Shown piece after piece: positions 31,401-32,836 of a stretch of 32,836 bases of DNA. Each line of letters begins with the position of its first letter. Position 1 is the first letter of the stretch. The stretch spans positions 1 through 32,836 of IMG/VR virus record IMGVR_UViG_3300028745_000026. One strand, written 5' to 3'. Origin of the DNA: a virus. A model generated the notes under the pieces. It made no database searches. It was not told the DNA's origin and saw only the letters and a program-made list of their open reading frames with translations. The position numbers were made by a program, and so were the translations under genes.

Positions 31401-32836
31401 GCAGGACGATGGAAACTTCCATGAGGCACTTCACCGGGCACTGGCCAAGGATCCCCGGCTGGCCGCCGCCTATATCCCCCAGGGCGAACTGACCCACGAA
31501 CACGCGTCGGCCATCCGGGACTTCTTCTACAAGGAACACTTCGGCGGCAAGGCGAACAGCGACGACGCCAAGAAGTGGAAATTCGACCAGGCCATCGGCA
31601 ACCTGGGCCCCGAGCCCGAGAAGACCAACGCCGAAGTCCAGTCCATGAATCTATTCGCCGGCATGAGCGACGACGACGCGGCCGACGCTGAGGGAGCCGC
31701 GTCGGACAAATGGGTGGAGTGGAACAACAAGCGGCAGCAGCTCGAATCCGAATATCACGAGGACGCCACCAAGCCGACCCTTTGGGACAGCTACATCCAG
31801 CGGATGGGTGGGACCAAGTTCGCCCAGGGCGCCATCCAGGACGTGATGCGGGGGCAGCTCAATGAAGCCTTCCACGACCACTACCACCACCTGACCGGCC
31901 AGAAGCTCCAGATGGCGACGGCCGACATTTCCGGGGCCCAGGCGCACCTCCAGATGACCTTGGGAGACAAGGAGGCCGAGGCCCTGGCCGCAGATCGCAA
32001 GTCCCAACAGGCGAAGCTCCAGAAGAAGGGCGGCGGCCAGTTCGGGGCGGGGAAGGTCGGAGACAAGCTCAAGGAGGCGAAGGCAGCCCAGGCCCTAGCA
32101 AAGGTCCAGGACGGGGCCCTATTCAACTTGAACGAAACCGAGGAGCCGGAGCCCGGGAGAGAGGAGGCGCCGGCTGCCGCATGGGAGAAGCCCGAGCTGG
32201 CGCCCGGGGAACGCTACCACCTTGGGACTGCCCTGGAGAACCAAATCCGGGGGCTCATGCCGGCCGCGTCGGCGCCCTTTGCTGGGCGAAAGGGGTCAGT
32301 GAACGTCCAGGACGGGCTCCACATGAGCGGGAAATACGTCCAGCAGCAGAGGGCCGTCAAGGCGATCACCCAGCTCAAACGGATGGGGCTTTTCTATGGC
32401 GCCGGCAGCGGCAAGACCCCGATCATGCTGGGCAGCCTCACGACCCTTCACCAGCAGGGGAAGCTCAAGAAGGGCATCATCGCCGTCCCGTCGGTCGTCC
32501 AGGCCCAGTTCGGCGCCGAAGCCATCCGGTTCATCGACCCATCCAGCGGCTTTCATGTCCATGCCGCCCCGGGCGAGAGCTACGACGAGAGGCTGGCCGC
32601 CTACCGCGACCCCGACCAGCAGGCGGTCGTCGTGACCCACCAGACCCTTCGGGACGATACCCTAAAGATCCTGGGCGACCACCTGGGCAGCGGGCCCGAG
32701 GGTGCCAGGGAATTTCTGCATTCGGCATCCCCCAAGGACGCCGCTGCATCCGTCAAGGAAGCGTTCATCAAGGCTGGGATCGACTTCAACGCCATGATGG
32801 TGGACGAGGCCCACGGCGCCCTGGACCGGGATGGAA
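28411..32836 (+). CDS. Polyvalent protein, pyrophosphatase-like domain to SNF2-type helicase, cut by window edge
   Basis: At least 1475 codons are open from ATG 28411 (GAGG just upstream; an in-frame ATG at 28366 lacks a site). Residues ~54-175 resemble the inorganic-pyrophosphatase domain of phage polyvalent proteins: GADGDGVDCFVGP gives Asp102, Asp104 and Asp107 of the DxDxxD signature, then DEHKVMIGWD. Residues 216-238 are a Cys/His cluster (C216, C220, C235, C236, H237, C238). Residues ~264-303 (HWITAHPDG, GGAQGKLNGLRL) form another small module. A long Ala/Glu/Gln-rich helical part follows (~320-1300). Then comes an SF2/SNF2 motor: GAGSGKT at 1330-1336 (Walker A) and DEAH at 1465-1468 (Walker B). 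Such proteins are thought to enter the host with phage DNA. The end is not in the window. Confidence 0.85.
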   Translation, partial: MNAGIPFTDNESGETGWLIPVGWTPTIALKIKPLTTPDLDRQAGKAEPREGGRRGHIVVQGIPIAIENPVGSIRSGVDSCGTKWSVKMANHYGFCKRSFGADGDGVDCFVGPNPESQSVFIVNQVDPLSGEFDEHKVMIGWDTEAEAKAAYFANYSKGWDGFHSIAAHTIDDFKDWLADENATRTIAKSEAEGLQLWDPDMPNSGHGWIFPRPDGCKARCGGPKPPDYQGDGLNCCHCAEDQRRRDGWRTIVKGGDPIPAGAHWITAHPDGPGSKGHPLLIQPIQGSNGAARVIGGAQGKLNGLRLHGLKNPAQYKEESRANAKGRREAEAKRKASLSPDDLAKEREVSDGARAERKQAEDKFINDVLGTATGGQGGDHEDLFKGEDDPKVAKEAHRARLAEAKKIVAEAEKKVLLDAEARGASGINLVGGDSPMDLDAILSETQGKSGPGYNQKLAERAEKAGMTSEKLMAAVNEIQAAEGKAPKEATGPKSPEEQAANIQIHKATKDLQAQKAAAMRDAVKESLESNETLAHLLRARQALRATYKQQMAAKKGITFEPGFQMAVGTPEEHEALVQSLHEQLLTQHVQGFLEEVGERFPEGSDIDPFKTGEMEGMHQSRGAGAFDLLHDVGLAALGQGMIDRDVVECLGPEGAAHVVARALRQNFSPEDQQAVLEALEHHHLQEQETLLPQVTEDAQALRAKAAQCDQELLEVAHDIPAAVEIQKNKVEALKEARRVLGGALGRLEARAALIAALHSTPLNEYQIPLGKMTPEKAVMTAAALGMPEGSYQISHEDGEAVITAQGAAMDAMVKPVDCAALGEREVALSLKGGQQDEDNWIPAGFANRLADRYSNPEMEPAEFQRHHDIQDGDDAEAVKGKLQAWMGSRLADGERPEDIVASVYGGAKLDLSPEAQAHWDAAMNEMVPLRVVEKDAKSQPIQEKDKETGKPIEINGKPMLKTRVRAPHEIAADLDPMMQGYMAANPNEAGTTLQGQRVQDDGNFHEALHRALAKDPRLAAAYIPQGELTHEHASAIRDFFYKEHFGGKANSDDAKKWKFDQAIGNLGPEPEKTNAEVQSMNLFAGMSDDDAADAEGAASDKWVEWNNKRQQLESEYHEDATKPTLWDSYIQRMGGTKFAQGAIQDVMRGQLNEAFHDHYHHLTGQKLQMATADISGAQAHLQMTLGDKEAEALAADRKSQQAKLQKKGGGQFGAGKVGDKLKEAKAAQALAKVQDGALFNLNETEEPEPGREEAPAAAWEKPELAPGERYHLGTALENQIRGLMPAASAPFAGRKGSVNVQDGLHMSGKYVQQQRAVKAITQLKRMGLFYGAGSGKTPIMLGSLTTLHQQGKLKKGIIAVPSVVQAQFGAEAIRFIDPSSGFHVHAAPGESYDERLAAYRDPDQQAVVVTHQTLRDDTLKILGDHLGSGPEGAREFLHSASPKDAAASVKEAFIKAGIDFNAMMVDEAHGALDRDG

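Overview
The window is a stretch of a large tailed double-stranded DNA phage or prophage with a contractile tail (myovirus morphology). The DNA is GC-rich and almost fully coding, with short gaps, ATGA/TGATG/TAATG overlaps, GTG starts and strong GGAG-type ribosome binding sites. The contractile type is shown by a tail sheath, a tail tube, a baseplate J-like wedge, a gp25-like wedge, a spike and an M23-peptidase hub. The host cannot be named from the sequence; a high-GC Gram-negative bacterium is a reasonable guess only. No terminase, portal, integrase, tRNA or CRISPR was seen.

Layout. (1) 1-3417, minus strand, read right to left: sheath, tube, a tail-assembly chaperone pair that looks joined by programmed +1 frameshifting, then a Cys-motif protein cut by the window edge. 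(2) 3547-6596, plus strand: a tail cassette with a gpI-like protein, an unknown structural protein and a collagen-like/tail-collar fibre. It is inverted relative to the rest of the virion genes. (3) 6593-17888, minus strand, read right to left: prohead protease, acidic scaffold-like protein, major capsid protein with an Ig-like insertion, a terminator, two small head/neck candidates, a LysM/gp25 wedge fusion, the J wedge, a hub with M23 peptidase, a spike and one conserved structural protein. (4) 18015-32836, plus strand, divergent from the head genes: an accessory region of large modular proteins. It holds two Ala/His-rich proteins, a kinase-like plus ADP-ribosyltransferase protein with a small overlapping partner, and a NUDIX protein. 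A terminator and a fresh promoter follow, then several small proteins including a DUF2793-like one. The region ends with the start of a giant polyvalent protein (inorganic-pyrophosphatase-like domain, Cys cluster, long helical region, SNF2/SF2 helicase motor) that runs off the right edge.

How it may work together. The minus-strand genes build the head and contractile tail. The right-hand plus-strand region looks like a host-takeover or counter-defence cargo set. Several of its products share a short N-terminal motif and other modules, and they combine NAD-dependent protein modification (ART), a protein-kinase-like fold, nucleotide clean-up (NUDIX) and a pyrophosphatase/helicase polyprotein. 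Their position next to the head genes suggests that some may be packaged in the capsid and injected, as T4 Alt is. That last point is inference.
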